From positions 62,001 through 126,000 of the forward strand of contig CAOLHI010002495.1 in assembly GCA_948474755.1 (NCBI GenBank): DNA of 64,000 nucleotides. The letters are read 5' to 3'. The notes beneath the pieces were generated by a model. The model searched no databases. It worked only from the letters and a program-made list of their open reading frames with translations, and was not told the origin of the DNA. The position numbers were made by a program, and so were the translations under genes. Below, in pieces: positions 23,364 to 34,438 of the stretch; position 1 is the stretch's first letter, and each line of letters opens with the position of its first letter. This stretch comes from Ctenosaura bakeri. Lineage: Eukaryota > Chordata > Lepidosauria > Squamata > Iguanidae.

Positions 23364-23545
23364 CATCGAGGGATAGAAAAGACCAGTGATGTCCTCTAAC
23401 CTAAACTGATCCTCACTGCAGGATCTACAATCTAGGATTCAGCTAAAACATCCCTAAAAATTTGATATCAGCACATCTAGCGAAAGAGATCTGGGAAATT
23501 ACTCTTTCTGACACTCTAGAAAGCTGTAAACAGTACAAGCTAGAA

Positions 23546-23688
23546 CAGGGAGGGCTGGGAATCCTGTGGCCATTAAGATGCACTTGGATTGCAACTCCCA
23601 TTAGCCCTAGCCATCATGGCTAATGATGAGGAATGCTGCCAGGTTGCAGTCCACTAACATCTGGAGGGTGTCATGATTCCCATCCCTG
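23546..23688. mobile_element. hAT-type MITE (CAGGGATGGG family)
   Basis: The ends are CAGGGAGGGCTGGGAATC and GATTCCCATCCCTG (right end on the plus strand). The inner arms GATTGCAACTCCCATTAGCC and GTTGCAGTCCACTAACATCT are of the widespread 'GGACTGCAACTCCCA' MITE type. The flanking 8-mers AGCTAGAA and GACTAGAG agree at 5 of 8 positions. Related elements lie at 48132 and 53926. Confidence 0.7.
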
Positions 23689-24644
23689 GACTAGAGTGTA
23701 CCTGGTTAGATGGAACAATGGCCCAGTATGGGATAAGGCAGCTTCATATGGGCATCTGGTATTTAACAATAGCCCCACCAAATATAAGGATCAGAGCAGA
23801 AGGAACATATGAAAATTGAACAATGTTGTGCCTAAATTATTCCATGCCTGTTGTGAATGTAATTATTGAGGCTTTTAAAGAGAAACAGGTAGTACAACGA
23901 GTGTTAAGACAATCCAAACTACAATATCACGGGTTAATTCTCAATGAATACCACTGCTTCAGTAGCTTCCAGTAACTAGAAGTCAGGATGAGCAGTGGTT
24001 CTGTACCAGTGGTAGCTAGGAAGACAGTCATAAATTTTACAAGCTGAACTACACAGTCTTAAATTACAAGATATTTAATTGCCTTCCCCATCTTTTTAAC
24101 TCTGCCACTTGGAACACAGGCAGTATGAGAGGGTCCTTTGCTACAGCACAAAGTGTACCAGCATTTCTCTGAAAGCAAAGACTGGGAGGGAGGAAGACGG
24201 AGCACCCATGCCAAGAGCTCCTGCACAGAGCACAAAGCCTGATATGGATCTGTAAATAAGCATCTTAATTAAAATTGACATCTGGCTTTCTTATTCCTAG
24301 GCGAGCCATGATCGTGTTTATTGCAAGAGATCAGAAAAACCAAATTAAGATGGTGAGGAAATTGGTTTTCTGACTTCCTTCCACTGGGAAGCTGGGGTAC
24401 CAATTGAACTCTATTTCTCAGATATCAGTGGTGCAAACGCAGGCTGAATTATACCCGATGTAATCAGAACAGGCATTTACAGTGCTGCCTTGTGGCTTAA
24501 GTTTGGCAGAATGAATATTTCACTCTTGATAACTTCAGAGATTCTAAAGTGTTACATTAGCTTTGCCAGTGCAGATATACAAGTACATCCATTTATAACA
24601 AGTACAAAACATTCCCCTTTAAGAGGCATAGAAGGAGTAACTCA
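23689..24644. other. Anonymous sequence, one candidate conserved stretch
   Basis: At 23700-23755 (TTAGATGGAACAATGGCCCA, TAAGGCAGCTTCATATGG) a common reptile repeat tail can be seen. The AT-rich stretch 24250-24360 (AATAAGCATCTTAATTAAAA, GTGTTTATTGCAAGAGATCA) contains homeodomain-like TAATTA sites and looks unlike its repeat-rich surroundings. Confidence 0.35.
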
Positions 24645-24824
24645 GGTCATTTCTGCACTAGCCTATTTTAGTGCTATTATTCCACTTTCAACATCCTATG
24701 GAATCCTGGGTTTGCAGTTTCGGGAGGGGCCTTTGAGGCCCCTTCCGAAACTGCAAACCCCAGGATTCCATAGGATGTTGAAAGTGGAATCATCGCACTA
24801 TAAGAGTGTAGTGCGGAAAAGGCC
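24645..24824. mobile_element. Palindromic MITE with mismatched arm subtypes
   Basis: The left end GGTCATTTCTGCACTAGCC is of the 'CTGCACTAG' subtype. The right end, inverted, reads GGCCTTTTCCGCACTACACT, the subtype found at 27593. Inner arms are near-perfect inverse copies. The arms thus come from two subfamilies. No clean target duplication is visible (TCA versus GTA). Confidence 0.85.
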
Positions 24825-24975
24825 GTAGACTAGAAAGGAAAACTGCCAGTCCATATGCCTATTCTATTTTTTATTTTATGTTATTCTTTTTCAAATAAAA
24901 TACTAGCTTCCTTAAAGGCTAGCACTAAGAGGGAGCATCTGTTATCATCAAGTTCAGTATATCACAGACTCTCTT

Positions 24976-25044
24976 GAACCCCGGGATTTCATAGGATGTT
25001 GAAAGTAGAATAATCACGCTATAAAAGTGTAGTGCGGAAAAGGC
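24976..25044. mobile_element. MITE right-arm fragment
   Basis: ACCCCGGGATTTCATAGGAT, GTTGAAAGTAGAATAATCAC and GTAGTGCGGAAAAGGCC form the right half of a 'CCGCACTAC' subtype copy. The left half is missing. Confidence 0.8.
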
Positions 25045-25868
25045 CTACCTTTTCCATACCGGCAGGGAAAGGACACTCATCATCCCCAAACCCACACAAA
25101 AGCAGACAGTAATCAAGCCCTCCCTGGTGGAAAAAAAATTTTTTGGTTCAATTGCTGCAGCAGCTGCGCCTGCATTGTTGATCTTCCTCGGCCGTGGAAA
25201 TGATGTACGGTATATGCTTGATTGTAAGGTTAGTGGAGGTCTTGAATCACCTTTAGCACTCCTTTCATTGCTTCTCGGTTGCTGCAGTTTGGAAGACAAT
25301 TGCTTTACCCTGCAATAAGAAAGTAGGAGTTATTTTGCTTTTATGGATGTCCTTCTTAGACCCATGAAAAGGAAAAAGGGAGGAAGAGGGGAGGAAAAGA
25401 ATCTAGCAGCACCATTAAGACTCATCAATTTATATTTTAGCATGTGTTTTCATGGATATCAATGCACTTCTTCAGATGCAATATGGAGTGATATTAAAGC
25501 TTGAGGTTCTTAAATACGTTCATAGAGTTTTGGGATGGTATAGAATGCAATAGGATCCAGAAAGACGCAAATCCTGACTCTCCCCCTTAATCGCCAAGGG
25601 CCTGTATGAAGTGAAACAAATCTGTCAGATCTTTACAGTGGTCAGTTAATATCAACGTGTGAAAGCCATACAATTCATTACCAAAAAGCAGTTTCCTTGG
25701 GGTCAAAAATCTTCTCTGAGAAACTTCTCTTTTGTTATATGTGCAGTTGTGACTCATGTACTAACAATGAATGCAGTATGCTATGAAACTGTCATCTTTA
25801 TTCATGCCTCTGCCAATAGACTGCAATTTGTGAATGGGATTCAATTTAGCTGTTTCTTTTTCCACTTA
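25045..25868. other. Anonymous non-coding sequence
   Basis: No gene is supported. The frame at 25045-25299 includes an alanine run from GCTGCAGCAGCTGCGCC and is probably chance. Confidence 0.45.
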
Positions 25869-26064
25869 GGCCATTTCCACACTACAATGCTATAGTGCCA
25901 TTATTCCACTTCCAACATCCTGTGGAATTTGTAGTTTACTGACACCAAGTAGCTCTCTGGCTGAGAATTCTGAAGGCCCTTCCCTAAACTGCAAACCCCA
26001 GGATTCCATAGGATGTTGAAAGTGGAATAATATAGCGCTATGACAGTGCAGTACAGAAATGTCC
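25869..26064. mobile_element. Palindromic MITE
   Basis: The ends are GGCCATTTCCACACTACAAT and CAGTACAGAAATGTCC. The arms carry CCAACATCCTGTGGAATTTG and GATTCCATAGGATGTTGAAA, joined by GCTCTCTGGCTGAGAATTC. That asymmetric centre marks the about 200-bp subtype. Confidence 0.88.
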
Positions 26065-26496
26065 ACAGAGTGCTATCTCCTCCCTGCTCAGAGCTCAGTG
26101 GTAATACAATTCCAGTATTTGCTAAGAAGTTGGTAGCTGGCTACTTAAGCATCACATTGCTCTTACTTTCACCTGTAAAAGGGGAGCAATACCCAGTCTT
26201 TGTTCAGGACCAGTATAAGAATCAATTTACAATAACAGGAACCATTTGCTCTCTGATTTCTGTAGGTCTAGTGTCAGTGGGTGGCTCTGTTTTCAGTGGG
26301 GCACTGAATCATTCCCAGGTTTAAGGATTTGAACTTTAAAGAAGCTGTCCAACATTCTCAACAGCCTACAGAGTTTGGGGCTGTTGTAGGGCCTGATCCT
26401 CCAAAGGCAGCTCTAACCACTTCTGGATGCTGCCAAGTGTAACAAATTTGGTACACATGGAATACTGTCATGTTAGGAAGACGGTGAGATCCAGCA
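26065..26496. other. Anonymous sequence
   Basis: The 94-codon frame 26040-26324 begins inside the MITE end and has no recognisable domain. Confidence 0.45.
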
Positions 26497-26677
26497 AGGT
26501 GTAGCGGTTTAAGCACTGGACGATGACCTCAGAGACAAGGATTCAATTCCCCACTCAGCCATGGAAACCCATGGGGTGTCCTTGGGTGTATCACACACTC
26601 TCAGCCCCAGAAAACCCAGTGAGAGGTTTGCCTTAGGGCTGGCATAAGCTGGAAACAACTTGAAGGCACACAACAAA
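26497..26677 (+). mobile_element. tRNA-derived SINE (Sauria-type), full length
   Basis: The head is AAGGTGTAGCGGTTTAAGCA and the B-box region GGATTCAATTCCCC. The body is CCATGGAAACCCATGGGG with CTCAGCCCCAGAAAACCC. The tail is GGAAACAACTTGAAGGCACA, then CAACAAAAAGG. Confidence 0.9.
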
Positions 26678-27309
26678 AAGGAAGACTATAGTGAAACACT
26701 TTGCCTTCTGTGGGAGTTCTCCTTTTGGTGTGATCACCTTTTTAAGAGGGAGAATTTGAATCTGTGACTCTTCAGCTCCAGCCTGAAGTGGTGATGCTGT
26801 CCATTCTACATTCTGCATTCATTCAGTGTTGGTTACTACCTTTAAAACCCTACATGGTTTGGACCCAAGTTACCCGCAGGATTGCCTCCCCCTATACAAT
26901 CTGCCCCATGCACTGAGGTCCATTTACTTAAACCGGCCAGGACTAGACTGGCAATGGTCACTAAGAGGACCTTCTCATCGGCCACCCCCAGACTGTGGAA
27001 TTGACAGGGGATGGATTTAAGCACCTAGCACAAAGTCCACCCTGGAACCGCTGCGCTCTGAACAAAAATGTGGCTCAGAGGCAAGCAAAAACACACACAG
27101 CTTTCCCCACATGCTCATCAAAAGTATTTTAATTGGGGCAAATGTCACAGCAATCCCTTTCCAACAGGAATGACCTGCCAGAAGAGATTTGACAGCAAAA
27201 TATGCCATCCAAATTTTTAAAAAGTACTAAAAAAGAACATATCTTTTCCAGCAGGCCTACCCAGTCCATTTTTAATTATGATGTATTTTTAATGATAACA
27301 TATTTGTAT

Positions 27310-27560
27310 TTTAAATGTTTTTTTTACTTGAGTATATTAAAACATAACATTATAAAATACAAAAACAAAAAAGAACAATACTAACAGCAAATACACAGTA
27401 AATCAACATATGATTCTAACATTACTATAACTATAATAACAAATAACAATAAAAAGAAAAAAAGAGAGAGAAAAGATAAGAAAATAGACCAATATCTAAT
27501 TAAAAGATGGGTCTTGCCCCCAGTTAGCATTCAATATATTTATGCTAGTGTGATAAAACA
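27310..27560 (-). mobile_element. A-rich LINE-UTR-like tract inside L2
   Basis: It is an A-rich stretch (TACAAAAACAAAAAAGAACA, AAAAAGAGAGAGAAAAGATA) ending in GTCTTGCCCCCAGTTAGC. The texture matches the tracts at 21091 and 31671. Confidence 0.4.
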
Positions 27561-27592
27561 ATCTAAGAATACCTTAGTAACATTCATGTTTA

Positions 27593-27772
27593 GGCCTTTT
27601 CCGCACTACACTCTTATAGCGCAATGATTCCACTTTCAACATCCTATGGAATCCTGGGGTTTGCAGTTTTGAGAGGGGCTGGCCAGCCCCTCCCGAAACT
27701 GCAAACCCCAGTATTCCATAGGATGTTGAAACTGGAATCATCGCGCTATAAGAGTGTAGTGCGGAAAAGGCC
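27593..27772. mobile_element. Palindromic MITE, 'CCGCACTAC' subtype, 180 bp
   Basis: The ends are GGCCTTTTCCGCACTACACT and its exact inverse. The arms pair almost without mismatch and the centre GGGGCTGGCCAGCCCC is itself a perfect palindrome. The flanks TTA and TGA would be a one-mismatch 3-bp duplication. It is a clean reference copy for the subtype seen on the right arm at 24645. Confidence 0.92.
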
Positions 27773-28242
27773 TGATGTAATACAAAATAGTTTTATGTGT
27801 TTTTAGTGTATTTTAAGCACAATGTTTTTTTTAAATGTATTTTAATTTATGTTGTACCCTGCCTCAAGCCTTGGGGAGAGGTGGGTAACAATTATTACTA
27901 TCATTGTTGTTGTTATCAAAACATTCTGTTGTACCTGCAGTCATGACCTCGGTGCATCTCCCACAAATGTGAGTCTTGCAAATAAAAGCCGTGACCTACT
28001 TTCTTCTTAGACTTAATTTGCAGTTAACCCCCCATGATTTTTTACATGGTCCTTTCAGGGAAGTCATGCATTCCAAGCTGTTCAGCCTCTGCCTGCAAGT
28101 ATTTTAAAGACCTACACTAAATATTATCTCCTTAACACCCACTGGGCTACAATGCTCACCAAAATGCAGTCAGTGCCACACACTAAACCCCCATTCAGGC
28201 ACACTATGCACCCTTAATCCTGCGCATTGTCTGCGGGAAGGA

Positions 28243-28394
28243 CTGGTGAGGAGTTTGACCGTGATTATGGCAATTTTCTGCCCACGTACTGTTGGATTAC
28301 TGTAATGTAGTAATGTACTGTAGTAATGTTCTTGCATGTCCCATTATGTGTGCAGGTAGAGAATTGCCATAATCATGATCGAATTCCTCACTAG
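28243..28394. repeat. Long imperfect inverted repeat (40-bp arms)
   Basis: Arm 28243-28282 (CTGGTGAGGAGTTTGACC...) is complementary to 28355-28394 at about 32 of 40 positions. The shared core GTGATTATGGCAATT / AATTGCCATAATCATGA is nearly exact. The spacer contains a short tandem GTAGTAATGTACT. It is probably an old MITE of a different family from the others here. Confidence 0.7.
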
Positions 28395-28608
28395 AACTCC
28401 CCACTGGAAAGAGAGAATAAAAAGCGGATGGGGGGAAAGAAAACTGAAATGGAAAATGATCACCCTGGCACCTATTGATGGAAGAGTCCCTCCCATCTCT
28501 TGGGATGTCCATATGTTCTGTTTTATGAGGGCAGTCCTTTCTTTGACAAACCGTCAAAGCAGAGTTCTTTCTTTGAAGTAGCCCTCTGTTTTGGGGATGG
28601 GAAACCAT

Positions 28609-28789
28609 GGCCATTTCTGCACTAGATTGTTATAGCGCTACTATTCCACTTTCAACATCTTATGGAATCCTGGGGTTTGCAGTTTTGGGAGGGGTCTCAA
28701 AGGCCCCTCTTTCAACTGCAAACTCCAGGATTCCATTGGATGTTGAAAGTGGAATAGCAGCGCTATAACAATCTAGTGCAGAAATGGTC
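28609..28789. mobile_element. Palindromic MITE, 181 bp, TSD CAT
   Basis: The ends are GGCCATTTCTGCACTAGATT and CTAGTGCAGAAATGGTC. The arms are near-exact inverse copies around GGGAGGGGTCTCAAAGGCCC. CAT flanks both sides (28606-28608 and 28790-28792). Confidence 0.92.
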
Positions 28790-28959
28790 CATGAAGGAGG
28801 TAGGGGCCGTTTTTCAACCCAGTGACCCCCTCATAAGTGCACTGATCCTTTTGACGGAAAATGAGGAGATAATATGCTGGTTCTGGCTGTTTTCAGCGAA
28901 TTTTGCAGCATTCACAGCCCCAAATCAAATCTGCAGTGTTTTTAGCTTCCTTTTGGTTG

Positions 28960-29575
28960 TTTAAGAGAGAAAAATTCCCCACAGAAATAATTATAATGTG
29001 AAGAAGAAGGCCTGGGATCTCTGGGGATCTTGTGGTGACCACGGAACAGCGCTTCAGAGACTGCAGTTTGCCCACTCCTGCTGTATTTGAAGGGCTGTTC
29101 AGCCCAAGAGGAGTCTTAAAAGATTTAAAATAAAAACCAAAGAAGGGAAGCAGGAGAGCTTTTGAGCTGGCACCTGAACAGCAGACTGAGTAGGCATCCA
29201 AGTCACCTGGTGTTTTGCCAGAGGCAAGAAACTCTTTCAGATCTGGAGACAATAAGTATGCCAGTGGAAGGCTTAACAGATTTATTAACTATCAGATAAA
29301 ATTTACAGTTGATAAGAGAGTCTTATATTTAAGCAAGTTCCTCAGAGCAACTCACATCTCCAGTCTGCTGTTTGGAGCAAAGACATCAGCAGCAGCACAT
29401 CAGCTGTTCCGTCCTACACCAGGCTCACTTGGGTCAATGTTGCAGGGCTTTTAATAGGCAGAACTTCAAGGTTTACATACAGTCCTCCCCTGCCAAGCAA
29501 TCCCACCTGTTTTTTGTGGGCCATGTGCCTCTAACTTGTCTTGGCCTCCCAGTGCTTCCTGGTAACCTGTTAGCC
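28960..29575 (-). mobile_element. Possible LTR segment, disrupted by hAT
   Basis: On the minus strand a TATA-like CCTATTAAAAGCCC lies at about 29444-29457 and an AATAAA at about 29280. The spacing and order resemble an LTR. Ends and target duplications could not be fixed, partly because a hAT element enters at 29576. Confidence 0.35.
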
Positions 29576-30254
29576 CAGTGGTTCTTAACCTTTTCTTTAC
29601 CAGGCACCCCCCTCCTGTAAATTTAATTTGTTGCCAGCACCCCCAGGACTTAACTCATGATTTAAATATTTAAATTTAGATTTAAATAGTCAAACATTTG
29701 TTTAAATATTCCAATTTTATTTATTTATTTGTTTATTTATTTATTTATTTATTTGAGGCTTCTGGAGACTAAAATTCCGATCCTCACTCCAGCATTGGGT
29801 GAGAGAATGTAACTTGCCTGAGGTCACCCATTGGGTATCCATGATTGAGTGGGGATTCCAGAGTCACAGTTTGGGCACACGCACATGCCTGCAGCCATCT
29901 TACTTTCATCAGGGATGCAACAGTGGGAGTGTGTGAGGAGGTGCTGGAACTGCTCTGTTGTTTGCAAATAAGAGAACAGTTTGCACATGCACACACACCT
30001 ATCATCATGTCCATTGGCACCCACACCCCTGTTGGGCCATAGCAAAAAGGGGCACAGTAGCAGGCATGGGCATGTGCCCAACCGGCTCCCCTGCTTGCAT
30101 ATGAGGGAGGAGTTTCAGCACCTGCATTCCACCGCTGCTGCCATATCCCTGTTGCTGCAGCTGCTGTTGCTGTCTAGCAGCAGGGCTTCCAAGACCCCCT
30201 GTGAGGACTCCATGGACCCCCAGAGATCTGCAGACCTCAGGTTAAGAACCACTG
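29576..30254. mobile_element. Non-autonomous hAT element, copy 2 (679 bp)
   Basis: The ends are CAGTGGTTCTTAACCTTTTC and its partner CTCAGGTTAAGAACCACTG. The flanking 8-mers TGTTAGCC and TGTTAAGC match at 6 of 8. The left subterminus (TTTTCTTTACC) matches the right subterminus of copies 1 and 3, so this copy lies in the opposite orientation. Its interior differs and includes a TTTA run (about 29716-29754). The 85- and 100-codon frames inside are not conserved between copies. Confidence 0.85.
29716..29754. repeat. (TTTA)n microsatellite inside hAT copy 2
   Basis: This is a run of TTTA units with one TTTG interruption, close to one end of the hAT element. Confidence 0.9.
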
Positions 30255-30642
30255 TGTTAAGCAGTAACTATGTCATAAGCTAGATGTACAACCTTGCAGC
30301 TGCTTCATATTCACATTTACAACCATGGTGTTAGCCTGTATCTCAGGGGGTCCCAGGGAGGGACACCCAAATATCCAAATATTAACACAAATGGGGAACT
30401 CAACTAGAGCATACTCACTGGCTAACGAGAAGCAGGGCAATGTTAGCAGAGATCTTTCACCCTTCAGTTGAGAATATTAGATATTTCTGGAAAGAAGTAA
30501 AGGTATGGATGGGTATTCACTTCAAGAGAGAGTCATTGCAACCTTTTTGGTTAGAGTGAAAGCACAATGGGAACTGGGGACATATAAACAGTTACATGGA
30601 AATGTACATCAGTGCTTTAGATGATGCTGACATTATCTAGAA

Positions 30643-30742
30643 CAGTGGTTCTCAACCTTCCTAATACCACGACCTTTTAATACAGTTCCTCATGTTGTGG
30701 TGACTCCCAACAATAAAATTATTTTCGTTGCTATTTCATAAC
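30643..30742. mobile_element. SPIN-type hAT transposon terminus
   Basis: It starts CAGTGGTTCTCAACCTTCCT and continues through TTTTAATACAGTTCCTCATG, TTGTGGTGACTCCCAACA and AAATTATTTTCGTTGCTA. This order and wording match my recollection of the SPIN (Space Invaders) hAT end. About 100 bp remain and then a CR1 3' end begins without a gap. The other SPIN end is not found downstream. Confidence 0.8.
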
Positions 30743-30939
30743 GTCAGGACTGTCTAGCAGTGGAATCTGCTGCCTCGGAGTGTAGTGGAGTCTCCTTCCT
30801 TGGAGGTTTTTAAGCAGAGGCTTGATGGCCATCTGTCGGGAGCGCTTTGAGGGTGTTCCTGCATGGCAGGGGGTTGGACTGGATGGCCCCCGGGGTCTTC
30901 TCTTCCAGTTCTACATTTCTATGATTCTATGATTCTATG
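30741..30939 (+). mobile_element. CR1 LINE 3' end abutting SPIN
   Basis: CTGTCTAGCAGTGGAATCTG, GCCTCGGAGTGTAGTGGAGT, CTGCATGGCAGGGGGTTGGA and a tail of ATGATTCT repeats. It is a 5'-truncated CR1 that begins exactly where the SPIN homology stops. Confidence 0.92.
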
Positions 30940-30946
30940 TATACAG

Positions 30947-31670
30947 TGTCAGGTTAGTGAGCCAGACAAATTCAGAGTAAACCAATTAATGTTTTATTGA
31001 AAAGCAACATATAGGACAGCAGACACACTGCTAACTTAGAAATAGGAAAAAGAGAGGAAAAGGACAGCTATATTCTGCCAGCACAGCTGTAGGCTCTTGT
31101 CCAAGTTTAGATAGTGTGTTGGGTTAAAAAAACAACAATGACCTAAGTGAAACGAAACGGGGCAGCTTTCCCTAGAAGATAAAACTACTATCAGTGAGCT
31201 CCTCCCTCAGCTTACACCATTAGTAGCTATTCCAGCCATCTGAGAGAGGGAACAATGTGGTGAGATGCGGTGCTACTTTATTAGCTCTGTCAAAAGACTA
31301 CTTATTCTCTCCTCTTCCTTAGACATCTTCTTGTCTTCCTTTTGTGCTGTGCTTTTCTAGACTGTGAGCCTGTTGGCAGCAATATATTATATACAAATTG
31401 AACTTAATTTGTGTTTTGCTAGACCAGGTGCTCTGATCTATTCTTTTGTCTGCACAGTACTCTTTTGGGATTTTTTCTATGCGAGTGGATTTGGGGCTGA
31501 AAAAAAATATGCAAAATAATTTGCATTTTTTTCTAGAAGGCACACTACTATGAAGCTGCTTATGCAGAGCGATATACACAAAAAATGTGCTTCTTCTTCC
31601 TTCTCTTTCATTTGCCCCTCTGTCATTATAAAACTCTTCTAAAGAAAGGCAACATTTTCCACAGGTCTTT
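30947..31670. other. Anonymous sequence, LTR-like start at 30947
   Basis: TGTCAGGTTAGTGAGCC with TTTTATTG 45 bases later would read on the minus strand as an LTR 3' end with an AATAAA signal. No partner end was found. The rest is unclassified. Confidence 0.3.
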
Positions 31671-32110
31671 ATGTAAATATTTTTTAAAGAATGTTTTATT
31701 TAAAGCATTTCCAAAATACATGCAAACAAGACAGAAAAATAAACAACAAACTGCAAACAAGAGAAACAAAAGAAGAAAAAATACCAAGGAATAAGTGCTG
31801 AAAATGAATAAAGAGTGTAAACATATAACAGAGAATACTAAGAAAGAGATATACATTGGTTTCCAGCTTTCCTAACACAGATTACGTACAGCTATATAAA
31901 ATAACTTCTGTGCTTAACATTCAAGCATTTCAGCTGTTATTTTTCCAAATATATTAATTGTTGAAACCTATAGTCAACACATTGCATTCTTTTTCTTGCA
32001 AAAAGCTATTAAAGGTTTCCAGTCTTTTGAAAAAGTCACCACTGATTTTAATATTAACAATATCAGCTGTTTATCCATTTCAGCTAGGTCCATCAATGTT
32101 ATTAGCCAGC
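31671..32110 (-). mobile_element. A-rich LINE-UTR-like repeat, second copy
   Basis: An A-rich tract (ACAAGACAGAAAAATAAACA) is followed by TTGGTTTCCAGCTTTCCTAA and AAAGGTTTCCAGTCTTTTGA. The order parallels 21091-21700. Confidence 0.4.
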
Positions 32111-33996
32111 CTGCTTTCACTGGAATTTCTGTATATATGTAAATAATTTGAGGGCAGCAAATCTTTCATGCCCAGCCACAGATTCCATTGAGACAAGAAA
32201 TTCTCAATCAGGAGGATGTGAATTCACTAAAGCATAGAGGGAAGTTATCACCTGATTCTGCGGTGGATTTTGTCAGCATTCCCTAGCAGTAATATGTAAT
32301 AAGCACCAGGATTCTTTTTGCCCTGATGAGTAGGATCAAAAACAGTGGCCAAAGCTTACTTGGGCCTACCACTCATGGAATGGACTATTCTGCCAGACAA
32401 TCTCTCTCTCACGCCTGTGGGAGACCAATGGAGGCGGTAGTAATGGAAGAAGGATGAACCTGGCTCCAAGCTGCTTATTCTATGAATCCATTGCTTGGGA
32501 AAGGCAGGGTCCTCAGAGCCAAGGTGGTCTGGAAAATTGTCTGAGTCTTGGTAGATGTGATTTTCCAAGCCACCCTTCTGATAGTGCCCTGGCTTCTGGT
32601 CCTCAACAAAACAAGGATTCATGCAATAGGTCACCCAGATCTGGCTGCATTCCCCTATCAACACCTTCTTCTTCTTCCCTCTCATCACTTCTTCTTCTTC
32701 CCTCTCACCATTCCCTTCTCATCATCCTTATCCTTGTTGTTCTTTGTGTTACCATTGCCACAACTGCCAGTGAAATAGGATCTCAGCCACAATAGGTTGG
32801 TTAACTGATCAAATGATTTATTCTCTGATGGTACAAAAGTCCCGTGTTGGATTTTTAAAAGCCAGTTCTCTTCCTCCCATGTAGGTTCCTTCTGCTGAAT
32901 GGACATATTTGGTATTCTCCAAGCTGCACAAAAAGCTTAGGCTCTTTCTGCACCATCTGTGGATGCCATGACTTCCTGGTGTCATCCCAGCAGTGCCATT
33001 TCTGGGAAGGTAGTGTGTTCCAAACGCGGGACTGTGACAATGTCATGTGGTGGCAATGCGTCCCCATGCCAGGATGAGGCCATAGTGCAGAAATGACCTT
33101 AATGACAATAGAGCCCAATTCAACCTTTTCCAGACTGATGTCTTCTACATGCATTGGAATATATCTCCCAATATTTCTGTTTGTATAGGTATATTTCCTG
33201 GCTTCCCTTGGAATGTTCAGGCAAGTTTGGTTTTCAGTTTTAACCTCTCTAAAAATTAGGCTTACTACTTGCTACAAAATGTTAGAACTTTCTGGTATTC
33301 AGAATGATTGCAAAGGGACACTTTGTGCACCCACACTCTCTTGCTAAGCCCTGACAGCCCCCAGACTGCTTTTGCAAATGGCTGCTAATGACGCTGCTTA
33401 CCTCCCCAGTTGCCTTGCAGTTATTTCATTTGCTTCCCTAGAGTGTGATGTTCAACTTAATTTCCCCAGGGCTCCCCCTTAATATTACGGTTTTTTGCTC
33501 CTGGTACTGTGATTGCATGTATTTGATGTTCATTTCTTCTATCGCTGTTCGTTGCTGAGCTGTCAAATTACTGGTTAAAATCAACATTGATCCTCCATCC
33601 TGCAGGACCACACTTTAAAGACAGATTTTTTTGTTTTGTTTTATTTTATAGAGACAGCTACCTATTCATGGGCTACACTTGCTTGTTTCTGATCAGAGCT
33701 GGCTGCACATGGGAATGCTAACACAGACTGCTTCCAGAAATTAACCAACAGTGCAGTCTTAAGGCAGAGATGTGCTGGTTGTAGGGGGTTAGGAATAGCC
33801 AGAAGCCAGCTTGGACCAGCTGACTTGACCATCTTCCAGCAGAACGGCCCTTATGCCAGCATAATTCTCTTCATCTTCCTCTCACCACATTCTCCTTCTT
33901 CTTTTCCTCACTGTCCCTACAACAGCAAGAGAAATAGGATCTTGTAACTCATTCTAAGCTGGAACTGGCTGCAATTCCCAGGCTCCCCAAGACTAT
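32111..33996. other. Anonymous sequence; candidate conserved stretch 33340-33620
   Basis: A TTC-rich duplication (CTTCTTCTTCCCTCTCA twice, about 32665-32715) is present. The stretch 33340-33620, with TTCAACTTAATTTCCCCAGG and CCTTAATATTACGGTTTTTT, lacks repeat signatures and is AT-rich with homeodomain-like cores. No exon is supported. Confidence 0.35.
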
Positions 33997-34053
33997 GGGT
34001 ATTTCTGCACTACACTGTTATAGTGCTATTATCCTACATGCTATGGAATCCTA

Positions 34054-34390
34054 GGCCCTTTTCGCTTGCCAATCCTGTTGTGAAATGGCCTTGGGAGTGC
34101 CGTGCGATTGCAAGGACCATTCCATATGACGTCCTCGCAATCATGCGATGCTCCTGAGGCCATTAGGGGGTGATCGTGCATTATATCATTTTTGACTCAT
34201 TGCTGAAAATGATGCACGATCGCGTGTCCCTCCCACGCCCCACATGCACTTACCTTGCATGTGGAGGCTCTGGAGGGGCGATCATCGTGCTTGCTCCCCC
34301 AGCACAGCCTGGGAAAGTACCCGGCTGCGCTGTGGAAGGAAGGAAGGAAGGAAGGAAGGAAGGAAGGAAGGAAGGAAGGAAGGAAGAAGG

Positions 34391-34438
<48 letters not shown>

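Larger units (their letters stand above)
26826..27895 (+). mobile_element. L2-like LINE 3' region, interrupted
   Basis: TTTAAAACCCTACATGGTTT, CCCAGACTGTGGAATTGAC and AGTACTAAAAAAGAACAT follow the order of L2 3' blocks. The tail TGTACCCTGCCTCAAGCC with GGGGAGAGGTGGGTAACAAT closes it near 27895. An A-rich LINE-like tract (27310-27560) and a MITE (27593-27772) separate body and tail, so both entered after it. No intact frame remains. Confidence 0.65.

Noticed and set aside
24645..24824. Assigning the palindromic MITEs to hAT because of their abundance beside hAT elements
   Set aside because: Well-preserved copies show 3-bp, not 8-bp, duplications (for example ACT at 35921 and TTA at 48560).
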